Position numbers and translations under genes: made by a program. From Pseudoips prasinana (taxonomy: Eukaryota; Arthropoda; Insecta; Lepidoptera; Nolidae), in the NCBI GenBank assembly GCA_951640165.1, contig OX621263.1, forward strand, positions 22,501 through 86,500: 64,000 bases of DNA, given 5' to 3'. Below the pieces are notes generated by a model. The model did not search any database. It had not been told where the DNA came from and worked only from the letters and a program-made list of their open reading frames with translations. Below are positions 11,343 to 20,465 of the stretch, piece by piece; the stretch's first letter is position 1, and each line of letters begins with the position of its first letter.

Positions 11343-11812
11343 TTTGCGCTGGGAAAAAATGCGTTACGCATACCCGCCCATTGGGGGATGGGCGGGTTAT
11401 GTGGGACTCTCCGGCTAGCCCGGCATACCCACTAAAATAACCCAGCGGCACTCCCGCATCGTCTGTGTGGAGGAGGACTGGGAAACCGGCACAGCCTTTA
11501 CGTCCAGTCCCCCACCGACGACCGCCCGCCTTCACAGCGGGGCCCGCACGCCCCTCCCTAAGTGGAGGGGCCCGGGAACGACCGTGAGTGCTCGGCCGTT
11601 CCCGCCCGACGATGGTGGCGATTTGAGCAATGCGAGCGAAGGCGCCCCCGCGTCTGTCACCCGCTAATCACCACCAGAAGGAGGGAGGCGACGATCGTAC
11701 AACCGCCGTCTCCCACCCCTTCTTCGCCTGCGGAGCGGCGGCGCGAGAGGATCATCCTCCCGCGCGCGCTCCGCCGCCTCCTTTTGCGACATAACATCCT
11801 CGCAAAAGGAGA
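11309..11812 (-). mobile_element. Family S element S1 (3' fragment)
   Basis: Poly(T) 11309-11341 is the element's poly(A) tail. Then come the family S 3' UTR and about 50 codons of the ORF2 end (stop at 11664-11666), cut off at 11812 where CCTAA resumes. Its large hairpin carries the perfectly paired GGGCGGG version. Confidence 0.88.
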
Positions 11813-11885
11813 ACCTAACCTAACCTAACCTAACCTAACCTAACCTAACCTAACCTAACCTAACCTAACCTAACCTAACCTAACC
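11813..11885. repeat. Telomeric array, about 73 bp
   Basis: Perfect CCTAA units between S1 and S2. Confidence 0.95.
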
Positions 11886-12740
11886 TTTTTTTTTTTTTTT
11901 TTTTTTTTTTTTTGTTTGCGCTGGGAAAAAATGCGTTACGCATACCCGCCCATTGGGGGATGGACGGGTTATGTGGGACTCTCCGGCTAGCCCAGCATAC
12001 CCACTAAAATAACCCAGCGGCACTCCCGCATCGTCTGTGTGGAGGAGGACTGGGAAACCGGCACAGCCTTTACGTCCAGTCCCCCACCGACGACCGCCCG
12101 CCTTTACAGCGGGGCCCGCACGCCCCTCCCAAAGTGGAGGGGCCCGGGAACGACCGTGAGTGCTCGGCCGTTCCCGCCCGACGAGGGTGGTGATTAGTGC
12201 AATGCGAGCGAAGGCGCCCCCGCGCCTGTCGCCCGCTAATCACCACCAGAAGGAGGGAGGCGACGATCGTACAACCGCCGTCTCCCACCCCTTCTTCGCC
12301 TGCGGAGCGGCGGCGCAAGAGGATCATCCTCCCGCGCGCGCTCCGCCGCCTCCTTTTGCGACATGACATTCTCGCAAAAGGAGGCAACCGCCGCCCAAGC
12401 CTCCTCACTCCCCAGCATGGAGTTGACCACACTGGGAAGTGAGAGGTCCTGCCCGACCACATCAGTCAGGGCACGGCGCAGCTCAGCCCAGGCTGGGCAC
12501 ACCTCGAGGGTGTGCTGCGCCGTGTCCTCCGCGGCTCCACAGTCGTGGCACGCCGGGGTCTCCTCCCTCTGGATCCGATGCAGGTGCGTTCCGAAACAAC
12601 CATGCCCGGACAACACCTGCACCAGACGGAAAGAGAGGAAACCGTGGGATCGCTCGAGCCAGTCCCGCAGGACTGGACCGAGCGCGTCCAACGTCCGGCG
12701 TCCAAATGTGGCGGAGGCGAGGTCCCGTGTCCAGTGGAGA
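11886..12740 (-). mobile_element. Family S element S2 (3' fragment)
   Basis: 28-nt poly(T), 3' UTR, and the last part of ORF2, truncated at the array. It belongs to the main S subfamily. Confidence 0.88.
12236..12740 (-). pseudogene. Family S ORF2 C-terminal fragment (S2)
   Basis: About 167 codons in frame up to the TAG stop. It contains the CCHC knuckle (CHDCGAAEDTAQHTLEVC, CX2CX8HX4C) and the basic RRRRRGGRRR tail. Endonuclease and RT are absent through 5' truncation, so it has no start and no catalytic function. Confidence 0.85.
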
Positions 12741-12929
12741 ACCTAACCTAACCTAACCTAACCTAACCTAACCTAACCTAACCTAACCTAACCTAACCTA
12801 ACCTAACCTAACCTAACCTAACCTAACCTAACCTAACCTAACCTAACCTAACCTAACCTAACCTAACCTAACCTAACCTAACCTAACCTAACCTAACCTA
12901 ACCTAACCTAACCTAACCTAACCTAACCT

Positions 12930-12933
<4 letters not shown>
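12741..12933. repeat. Telomeric array, about 193 bp
   Basis: CCTAA units between S2 and D1. The last unit before the poly(T) of D1 is degenerate (TAAAC instead of TAACC). Confidence 0.95.
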
Positions 12934-12984
<51 letters not shown>

Positions 12985-13000
12985 TGATAAGGCAGGGGGA

Positions 13001-13061
13001 ATGCTAATGCATGCCACCCGCAAAAAGTGTCTGCGGGTGGGTATGTCGGACTCGCACCGAC
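13001..13061 (-). promoter_or_regulatory. Family D 3' UTR three-hairpin module (D1)
   Basis: Identical to the module in D2: ATGC/GCAT stem, a 9-bp CCACCCGCA stem, and GTCGG/CCGAC with a 7-nt loop, followed by TAAA. The role in RT recognition is inferred from its position next to the poly(A) and from covariation with families S and E. Confidence 0.7.
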
Positions 13062-13340
13062 TAAACCTAACCTGCCGTGGACTTCTTCTGGCGCCTAATA
13101 GGGGGAGCCCCGGGAACGCGGGTATGCTGCTCCGGTGCCCCCCTTTTTGCGCCGTGTCCCAGATGGTCGGGACACGCACCCGGGGAGAGCTGTGGGTTGC
13201 CCTCCCCATTTTGCCGACTCCTGCCAGTACGGCACAGCGACTGCGCCACAAACAGTTCGCTGTCATCCCGGGGCTGCTTGCACGTGGCGGCAGTAGAGGA
13301 CACTTCTCATACTGCCACCGCAACCCCGAGGGGAGTAGGG
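13062..13340 (-). other. Family D 3' UTR, rest (D1)
   Basis: Untranslated sequence between the ORF2 stop and the hairpin module. It includes a short telomere-like stretch, AACCTAACCT at 13064-13073, inside the element. Nothing else recognised. Confidence 0.6.
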
Positions 13341-16300
13341 CTAACGGCTGCCGCCGCCGCCCCGACGCCTCCTCCGTCTACGAGCGGGGTCGGCTCGCTC
13401 CCGATCCCGCTCGGCGGCCTCCTTCTGGAGCATGACTGCTTCGCAGAAGGAGACCACGGCGTCCCATGTGGTGGAGTCGCCTGCCAGCATCGCATAGATG
13501 ACTGCCGGCGGCGAAAGATCCCGTCCGATCTCAGCGACCAGGACTCGCCTCTCGACCTCCCAGGCCGGACACTCTTCCAGAGTGTGTTGGGCTGAGTCCA
13601 GGTCGCTACCGCAGTGGTGACACTGTGTCGTCGCTTCTCGGCCGATCCGACTCAGGTACTCACCGAAACACCCGTGTCCGGTGAGTATCTGAGTCAGTCT
13701 GTAGGTGACGTTACCCTCCCTCCTCCCCATCCAGGCTTCGAGGTAAGGCAGGATGGCACCGACGGCACGCTGGCGCGCGTTCCGCGGCAATTCGAGCCTC
13801 GCGCGCCACTGTGCAAGTACGCGCCGGTGTGCTTCCCGCCTGTAGGCAACGAGCGTCTGCTCTGGCGCCTCACCGCTCTCCCGGCGGACGCGGATTTCGG
13901 TGAAAACCGTCGCGTCGACTGCCGCCAGGAGATCAAACGGCGGGAGGCGCGCCAGGAGTGTCGCCGCCTCAAAGGATATCGTTCGATATCCTCGTGCGAT
14001 CCGGATGGCCACCACACGCTGCAGGCTGTTCAAGATAGCTCTGCAGCGGGAGGCGCCCGTCAGGCGTTCAGACCAGACGGGCGCCCCATAAAGGACCATG
14101 GACCGCACGACACCTCCGTAGAGGCGGCGAACTTCTTCCCTGGGACCCCCGAGGTTTGGCAAGAGCCGGTGCAACGCTCCGGTTACCCGGCGCACTCGGG
14201 GGGCCAGACGCTCGAAATGCTCCTCGAAGCCCCATCGGCTGTCTAGGGTGAGGCCCAGGTACTTCATGTACCGCCCCACCCTGACCTCTGCGTCACCTAC
14301 ACGCATCGACGTACTGGGTGGTTCCTCCCTACGGCGTAAGCCGTGGAACCATAGCGCCTCGGTCTTGTGAGGCGCTACCCGAAGGCCCAGTCTCGTTATG
14401 GCCGCGACGACACACGCGACACCGAGTTCGGCGAGCCGTACCGCCCGCTGGAAACTTACCTCCCGGGCTATGACGAGCGTGTCGTCCGCATAGCAGACGA
14501 CGCTCACCCCGGGAGGGAGGCTTATCCTCAGGACCGCATCGTACGCGAGGCTCCATAGCAGAGGTCCTAACACGGACCCCTGAGGAACCCCGCAGGAGAG
14601 CTCCCTCTGGATCTCAATCCCGTTCCGACCGACGAATTGAATCGTCCTGTCGCGCAAATATGCCCCGACTATACCACGGAGATAGGGAGGCACGTTATGA
14701 TAAACCAGTGCCTCCCGTATCGCCCGCCAGGGGACGGAGTTGAAGGCGTTGACGATGTCTAAGCTCACCGCCAACGCCACCCCCCCCGCCCGAACGGCGG
14801 GCTCCGACAGGGCGCGGACGCGATTGATCGCGTCCAGCGTCGAACGTCCCTGCCGGAATCCGAACTGGCTGTCCGATAAGTCGGGGCCAACGCGCGACAG
14901 ATGCTCGCTGAGACGGGCGGCTATGACACGCTCAAAGAGCTTGCCCGCCTCGTCCAGCAAGCATATTGGTCGGAACGCCGAGGGAGAATCGGCGGTCCTG
15001 CCCGGCTTGCTCAAGAGCACTAGCCTTGCCTCTTTCCAGCAGGTGGGGAACACGGTACTACGGAGGCAGCTGGTGAACAGTTGCCTCAGCCGGTCCCCCA
15101 GGACTGCCAGGGCGCAAACCCACGCCCTGCCCGGTATCCCATCCGGGCCAGGGGCGGTGTTTCGGGCCGCAAGTCGCCGTACTGCTCGGTCCAACTCCCC
15201 CTCCGTCACCTCCAACTGGTCGTCCCAATCATGGTACGACGGTGACGGAGGGTCCGAGGGACTGTCCTGGACCCTAGGGAAGAGGGTCCAGGGTACACGT
15301 CAACGGAGGGACCCACGGTCTGAGCTTGCCCAGTACCATTTTGTACGGGCGCCCCCATGGGTCCCTATCCAGTCCCTCGATGAGCTCGTTCCAGGACCGA
15401 GCTTTGGCTTCCGCTATCGCGATGGATAGCGCCTTGACGGCGACTTGATACGCCCTGTGCGCTCCGGCAGCCTCTTCGGCATTGGCTCGCCTCCTCCGAC
15501 GGGCCCGCTGGTGTCGGCGACGCGCTGCGACGTACTCCGAACGGAGTCGCGCGATTTCGGCCGACCACCAATACTGCGAGCCTCGTCTGTCACCCGGGCG
15601 GATCCGGGGCATCGACGTGTCGCAGATGCGAGACATGATGCCCCGGAACCAGCCCGCCTGCGAATTGGGATCGGACGGGATCCTCTCTCCACCTTCACTC
15701 GCCCCCCAGGCGATGGCGACGGCGGCAGCCGTCAGCATGTCGCGGTCCAAGCGGCGTAGGCACCAGCGCCGTGGCGGGACAACACTGCTGCGGTCGGGGC
15801 CGCCTCGGGGCGGACGGAAGGCCACGCTGAACACAATGTGTCTGTGATCCGACAGCGTGGCAATTTCCTCCGCAACTCTCCACCCCGAGACCAGGTGCAT
15901 GGCCGAGGGAGTCGCCCACGTCAAGTCGACGATCGACTCCCCCTGCCACCGCACACAGGTGCTGACTGAACCCCGATTTAAAAGACGGAGGTCCAGTCCG
16001 GCGGCCCATTCCAGCAGTGACTCCCCTCGAACGTCGTCCCGGGCATCGCCCCACTCACTGGAGTGGGCGTTAAAATCGCCCAGGACGAGTACCGGACGGG
16101 ACTGGTAGGAGCTAATATGGCTCGTTAGCCCGTCCAGGTACGCCTCAAAATTTGCGAGGCCGCAATTCGGGGAGATGTAGCAGCCCACCACGACTGCTGG
16201 TCCCCACTCCACGACGACGAATCCGGGCCCCTTGGCCAGGAGTGTGCAATAGGGGTCACGTTCCCCCCCTGCCCAATAAATGGCGACGAGGCCCCCATCC

Positions 16301-16431
16301 GCCCCGAACCAACGAGGGTGGTCGGGAACGGAGTGAGGCTCCGCCACTATCGCTAGGGCAACCGAACGCTCAGCAATCGTCTGCGCAAGAAGAGCTTGCG
16401 CAGCGATGCAGGCGTTCAGGTTGCCCTGCAA
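13341..16431 (-). pseudogene. Family D ORF2: endonuclease, reverse transcriptase, zinc knuckle (D1, frameshifted)
   Basis: Nearly identical to the intact D2 protein. The N-terminal endonuclease (GNLNAC, VAEPHS, LGDFNAHSSEW, SDHRH) is read to about 15287. There a 29-bp segment present in D2 is missing, shifting the frame. The remaining frame (to 13341) holds APGPDGIPGRAW, SLDIVNAFNSVP, GVPQGSVLGPLLW, CYADDTLVIA, MKYLGLTLDSRW and the knuckle CHHCGSDLDSAQHTLEEC. No ATG lies near the N-terminus: the open frame runs leftward from inside the end of ORF1, in the -1 frame relative to ORF1. There is no RNase H. The copy cannot give a full ORF2 protein. Confidence 0.87.
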
Positions 16432-16454
16432 AATAAGTTGGGGGGGATAGAATT

Positions 16455-18578
16455 TTAGACCTCCATGGACACCCCATCGGGGCCAGAGCCCGGATCGTTG
16501 GACCGCGACGATGCGGGAGCGGACGTGGCAGGACGTCCCGCTCCCTTTCTCTTCGGTGGCGTACACCTACCGCTGCCCAGGCGATGGTTTGCCGGCCTGC
16601 CAAGGTCGGCGCACACAACACAATGAGGGGCGCGCGCCGTGCATTCCTTCGCCTTGTGGCCCTGTTGGCCACAGACGAAGCACGACGCGCTCCGGTCGCA
16701 CCCCGTGCACCGAGCCCTGACATGCCCCTTCTCCAGGCAGCGGTAGCACTGGAGAGCTCTGGGTGGAAGCGCCACCACCCGGACCGACATCCAGCCCACT
16801 AGCACCCGGCCGATTGCCGCTAACTTGCGGGCGGCCACTAGTGGGCACCGAACCCACACCGATCCCAAGCCCGACGGGGAAAACCGAATTTCGCCGACTT
16901 TTACGTCGGCGACGGAACATCCTCCCGCCGTGGCTAAGGTTTCAGCCACTTCGGTGGGGTCGGCGGAGTCGTCCAGGTCCATCACCCGGAGCTCTCCCAT
17001 TGCGACTGGGTGCGCCACCACTGCACCCGTCTCCAGTAAGGCCTCCTTTAGCCGAGAGGCTAGAGCCTCCGCCTTCGCGGACCCCTCTGGACCAGGGATC
17101 CTCAAAATGAGGCCCCCGGTCAGGGCCCTCTTAGGGCGAAGGCCCGCCTCCAAGCCAAGGTCCTTTAACTGGACCTTGGTCCTCGCCACCTTCATGACCT
17201 CAGCCATGGTAGTGGCCGAGGTCGATGGCAGGTTGATCGTCACTGCCGCGGACGGAGGTGGTCGCGGCAGCGCGATCGGCCTCTTTGGAGGCGGAGGCGG
17301 CGGTGGCCGATTTTGGCGGGCAGCCTTTGCCCTGGCCTTCCGGCCAACGACCTGGGCCCATGTGCCCTCAGCGGGTGGCGGTGGCACTGACCCCACCGGC
17401 ATTGCCGCATTCCTTGCCGCAGCGGCCTCTGCGGCGGCAGCCTGTCGTCTCCGCTGCCGGCCACCCCGCTTCGCGGTGGGTGGCACTTGTGGTGGCGCTG
17501 CGCTCGCAGCGAGCGGTGGTCGGATGGCCCTCCCCGGGAAGATCTCCGCCATGACATCTTGACGCATCTGGACCAGACGCTGGTCCCAGATGCGCCCCAT
17601 CTCGCGCATTTTGCGGTCTAGTATGGCCGCAAACCTGTCTTCTGGCGAGACGTAATCTCCCCGGGCAGGGATAGAGGGAGGAGCTTCCGAATTGCTCCTC
17701 CGTGCCACCGGTGCCGGATGTGGCGACGCCGGAATACTGACAGCCGGTGTCCGTGGCGGCGACTGTCTCACCGTTTGAGACGGCTGCAAAGGAGACGGCG
17801 ACGGCCTAGATGGCGACGGCAGAGGCGGAAAAATGTCGACCTCACTCCGGCGAAGCTCTGCCAGTTCGGTCGACATGGCGGCCACACGAGCCTCCAAGGA
17901 GGCCAACTGGGAGCGCAGCTGCTGATTTTCTCGTTCCAGAGAGCTCCCGTCGGTCCTCCCGTGCAACTCAGCGGCGGCCGCCTGGGCTTTCCGTGCCGCA
18001 AGTCGCAGGACACGGACGAAATTGCCCTTAAGATTGCGGGACGTGTCCGCAACCTTCTCCACCGCTGCCAGCGACTCCTGGATGACTGCACCCAGGTCGG
18101 CTGTCGGCTGCTGGCGTAGTTCTTCGACCAGCTCCTCGACCCGGGGCAGTCGGCTCTTGCCCTTAGTTTCCGCTGGAGCCTGTGCAGGGTCCAGTATAAA
18201 GGCAAGATCTGCCTCGTCGTCCGCATCCTCAATTATTTTGGGGGCCTTGACTGCACGCCCACCCTGTCCCGCGGGGTTCCGGCGTTTCCCCCCCGGAGTA
18301 TCCGCCCGGCTGTCCAGGGACTCCATGGACACCGCGGACCTAAGCGAGCTATCGCTCTCCGTGCCCGCGGCTTCTTCCCTCGACGTTCCCGGTACCGGAG
18401 TGGCCGGACGGGAAAAGGTCTCCCTGATCCTCCTGGCGGCCTTCTTCGTTGTAGCAGCCTGCGCTGCCTCCTCTTCTGCTACGGGCTGCACCACACTTGG
18501 TACACCCGCTAGTTCCTTTTTAGTTAAGGACGTTACCTTAACTACGGGTTGGGCATTCTTTTTGATTTGGCGATCCAT
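16455..18578 (-). CDS. Family D ORF1 (D1), RNA-binding protein
   Basis: 707 codons from ATG (18576-18578) to TAA. The N-terminal third is Ser/Thr/Glu-rich. A stretch around 160-245 is likely coiled coil (leucine- and glutamate-rich, QQLRSQLASLEARVAAM). Then comes a proline-rich segment, an Arg/Ala-rich basic patch (RGGRQRRRQ) and a conserved folded region (TKVQLKDLGL onward). Three knuckles close the protein: CYRCLEKGHVRARC, CFVCGQQGHKAKEC and CVVCADLGRPANHRLGSGRC. It should coat the element RNA and direct it to the telomere, as for R1-clade ORF1 proteins. The middle part differs strongly from D2, while the C-terminal region is almost the same. Confidence 0.88.
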   Translation of the reverse strand: MDRQIKKNAQPVVKVTSLTKKELAGVPSVVQPVAEEEAAQAATTKKAARRIRETFSRPATPVPGTSREEAAGTESDSSLRSAVSMESLDSRADTPGGKRRNPAGQGGRAVKAPKIIEDADDEADLAFILDPAQAPAETKGKSRLPRVEELVEELRQQPTADLGAVIQESLAAVEKVADTSRNLKGNFVRVLRLAARKAQAAAAELHGRTDGSSLERENQQLRSQLASLEARVAAMSTELAELRRSEVDIFPPLPSPSRPSPSPLQPSQTVRQSPPRTPAVSIPASPHPAPVARRSNSEAPPSIPARGDYVSPEDRFAAILDRKMREMGRIWDQRLVQMRQDVMAEIFPGRAIRPPLAASAAPPQVPPTAKRGGRQRRRQAAAAEAAAARNAAMPVGSVPPPPAEGTWAQVVGRKARAKAARQNRPPPPPPPKRPIALPRPPPSAAVTINLPSTSATTMAEVMKVARTKVQLKDLGLEAGLRPKRALTGGLILRIPGPEGSAKAEALASRLKEALLETGAVVAHPVAMGELRVMDLDDSADPTEVAETLATAGGCSVADVKVGEIRFSPSGLGSVWVRCPLVAARKLAAIGRVLVGWMSVRVVALPPRALQCYRCLEKGHVRARCTGCDRSASCFVCGQQGHKAKECTARAPHCVVCADLGRPANHRLGSGRCTPPKRKGAGRPATSAPASSRSNDPGSGPDGVSMEV

Positions 18579-19064
18579 GAAAACTTCTTATTTAGCGTTC
18601 ACCAACCCAATTCCCCACCCTCCACCGAGCCCTCAAAGGGGATGCTTTACAAGCACCAGGGATATTGGGCGGTATAGCCATGGGATTATGCCAATCTGCG
18701 AGACCTCCAACGCGAACCGATACTGGACAGCCCAACGTCCAGCACGGCGCGCGCCTTCGTCTGCAGACCGGCACACGGCGCCAGCCCAGACGCCACCTGC
18801 AGATACGCCTACCCATGGCTAGCCTTGACGGCCGTCCGACCGGACGTCGCAGCCGATTGATCGGGACCCGGCTAGACCCCGACCGCCCGTGTAAGGGGAA
18901 ATCCGGACCAAAGAGGCGTGTTGCGGGTGAGGGATAACTACTGCCCGACCCCTCACCAGCTCAACCCCCAGGACTCCTTCATCCCCCCGTACGGGTCCCC
19001 GCGCACGGCACAAACACGCGGGTGGTCGTTGCGGAATTCCTACCATGCATGGATGATGCATGGA
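18579..19064 (-). other. Family D 5' UTR (D1) and chimeric junction
   Basis: About 490 bp upstream of the ORF1 ATG without long sense coding sequence. It ends at about 19064, where the sequence becomes family S ORF2. The exact end of the D element cannot be fixed because D2 is 5'-truncated. Confidence 0.6.
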
Positions 19065-20463
19065 ACCGAAGCCTTTCCTCCATTAGGGACGCCGCGATGG
19101 CCACCACCCGTGCGGGGACGCCGTCCGGCCCAGGGGCCGTCTTCTTCGCGCGGAGGGGCAGAACCCCCGCGCGAAGTTCCTCCGCCGAAACTGGAGGCAC
19201 CTCCTCCGGCGAAGCCACCAACCCCCTCAGCGGGGGGTTCATCGTTGGAGGGGTGAAGTCGGTCCTGCGCGGAAACAGTGACCGAACCACCCCATCCAGC
19301 AACGCCGGCTCTAGGGTCTCCGCTAATGGGGGACCGTAAGGGCGCAGCTGGCTCCGCGCCTGCTTATACGGCCTCCCAAACGGATCCCTGTCGAGGCCTT
19401 CCAGCATCTCGGCCTTTGCCGAGTCCTCGGCGGCGCACATTTCCGACTTGAGGACCGTCTTTGCCTCTAGGTAAGAGGCGTAGAGGCGGTCCTCCTCAGC
19501 CTGACATCGGCTGGTGCGCCGCCGACTCCGCGTGTAGGCCCTCCTGGCCTCCACGCACGCGGCCCGGAGCCCCGCCAGCTCCACCGTCCACCAATAAACG
19601 GCGCGACGGGGAGGCGGACGGCGAGACCGAGGCATGCTGGAGTTGCACACCTCGGTCAGGGACCCCCGCAGCTGAACCGCTGCGGCGTCCACGTCCGTGA
19701 CCTCAACAGGGGGCGAGAGCCAGTCCCGGAGGAACGCAGCCTCCTGGGCTGCCTCCCGGTCCAGGCGGGTGAGAGCCCACCGCGGGAAGGGAGATTGGCC
19801 CGAGCGGGCCATCCCCCGCGGGCTCTGGGTGGAGATGTCGAACCGCACATATCGGTGGTCCGACAGGGTCTCCACCATCTCCACCCGCCAGTTCACGACG
19901 CGGGCGGCTAGCACGGGGGTGGCGAACGATACGTCCACCACTGACCCACCCCGTTGCCGCACACACGTGTGAACATCCCCCCTGTTCAGGAGGGACACGC
20001 CGCACGAAGCCGACCAAAATTCGGCGGCGCGCCCCCGGACGTTGCACGACGCCGCCGGGTTGCCCCAGGCCACTGATTTGGCGTTCAGGTCGCCCATTAC
20101 GACGACCTGACGTGGTGCCGCCCTCCCGACGACTGCCGTAAGGACTTCGAGAAAATTCTCGAAGTCCCTTAGAGGGCGGTTTGGGGAGAAATAGACCCCG
20201 ACCAGGGCTATTTCTCCCCACGCGGCGGCCACGTATCCCGGACCCCTCTCTAAAAGCGAGAGGGGAGGGGAGTCCGTGGAAGGCCGCGACACCAACGCCA
20301 CCAAGCCGTCTCGATCACCTAGCCAGCGGCCAGGTATCGAGTACGGCTCGGCAACCACCGCCACGTCCACCAACCACTCGGCCACAGTCTGCATCAACAG
20401 ATCCTGTGCCGCTCTGCAGTGGTTGGTGTTCGCCTGGAGGATGCGATGTTCGACTCTACCCAT
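19065..20463 (-). pseudogene. Family S ORF2 N-terminal part (S3), fused to D1
   Basis: About 466 codons from the ATG at 20463 (part of a UAAUG overlap with ORF1). It has the whole endonuclease (HRILQANTNHC, VVAEPYS, MGDLNAKSVAWGN, SDHRYVRFDI) and the beginning of RT (APGPDGVPARVV). It then leaves family S sequence after MEERLR and reads 28 unrelated codons from the D1 5' UTR to a stop at 18979. The catalytic RT is absent. Confidence 0.87.
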
Positions 20464-20465
20464 TA
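20461..20465 (-). promoter_or_regulatory. UAAUG stop-start overlap of ORF1 and ORF2 (S3)
   Basis: The ORF1 TAA and the ORF2 ATG share one base. Bombyx SART1 uses the same pentanucleotide for coupled termination and reinitiation. Confidence 0.8.

Larger units (their letters stand above)
12934..19064 (-). mobile_element. Family D retrotransposon, copy D1 (with 5' UTR)
   Basis: A second SART-oriented family. It has a poly(T) of 50 (12934-12983), a 3' UTR, ORF2, ORF1 and about 490 bp of 5' UTR. Its right end joins family S ORF2 sequence directly at about 19064/19065 with no telomeric repeat between. It is longer at the 5' side than D2. ORF2 is broken by a 29-bp deletion. Confidence 0.87.

Noticed and set aside
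13077..15429. Several + strand open frames opposite family D
   Set aside because: Shadows of the minus-strand RT gene; none has a recognisable motif, and the same frames appear opposite D2.
16455..16475. Programmed -1 frameshift site at the D1 ORF1 end
   Set aside because: No canonical slippery heptamer with a clear downstream pseudoknot is visible, and D2 does not have the same frame relation.
16429..16566. Extension of D1 ORF2 upstream into ORF1 as a true N-terminus
   Set aside because: It would start at GTG, overlaps ORF1 in another frame, and the extension is not conserved in D2, where a stop precedes the ORF2 frame.
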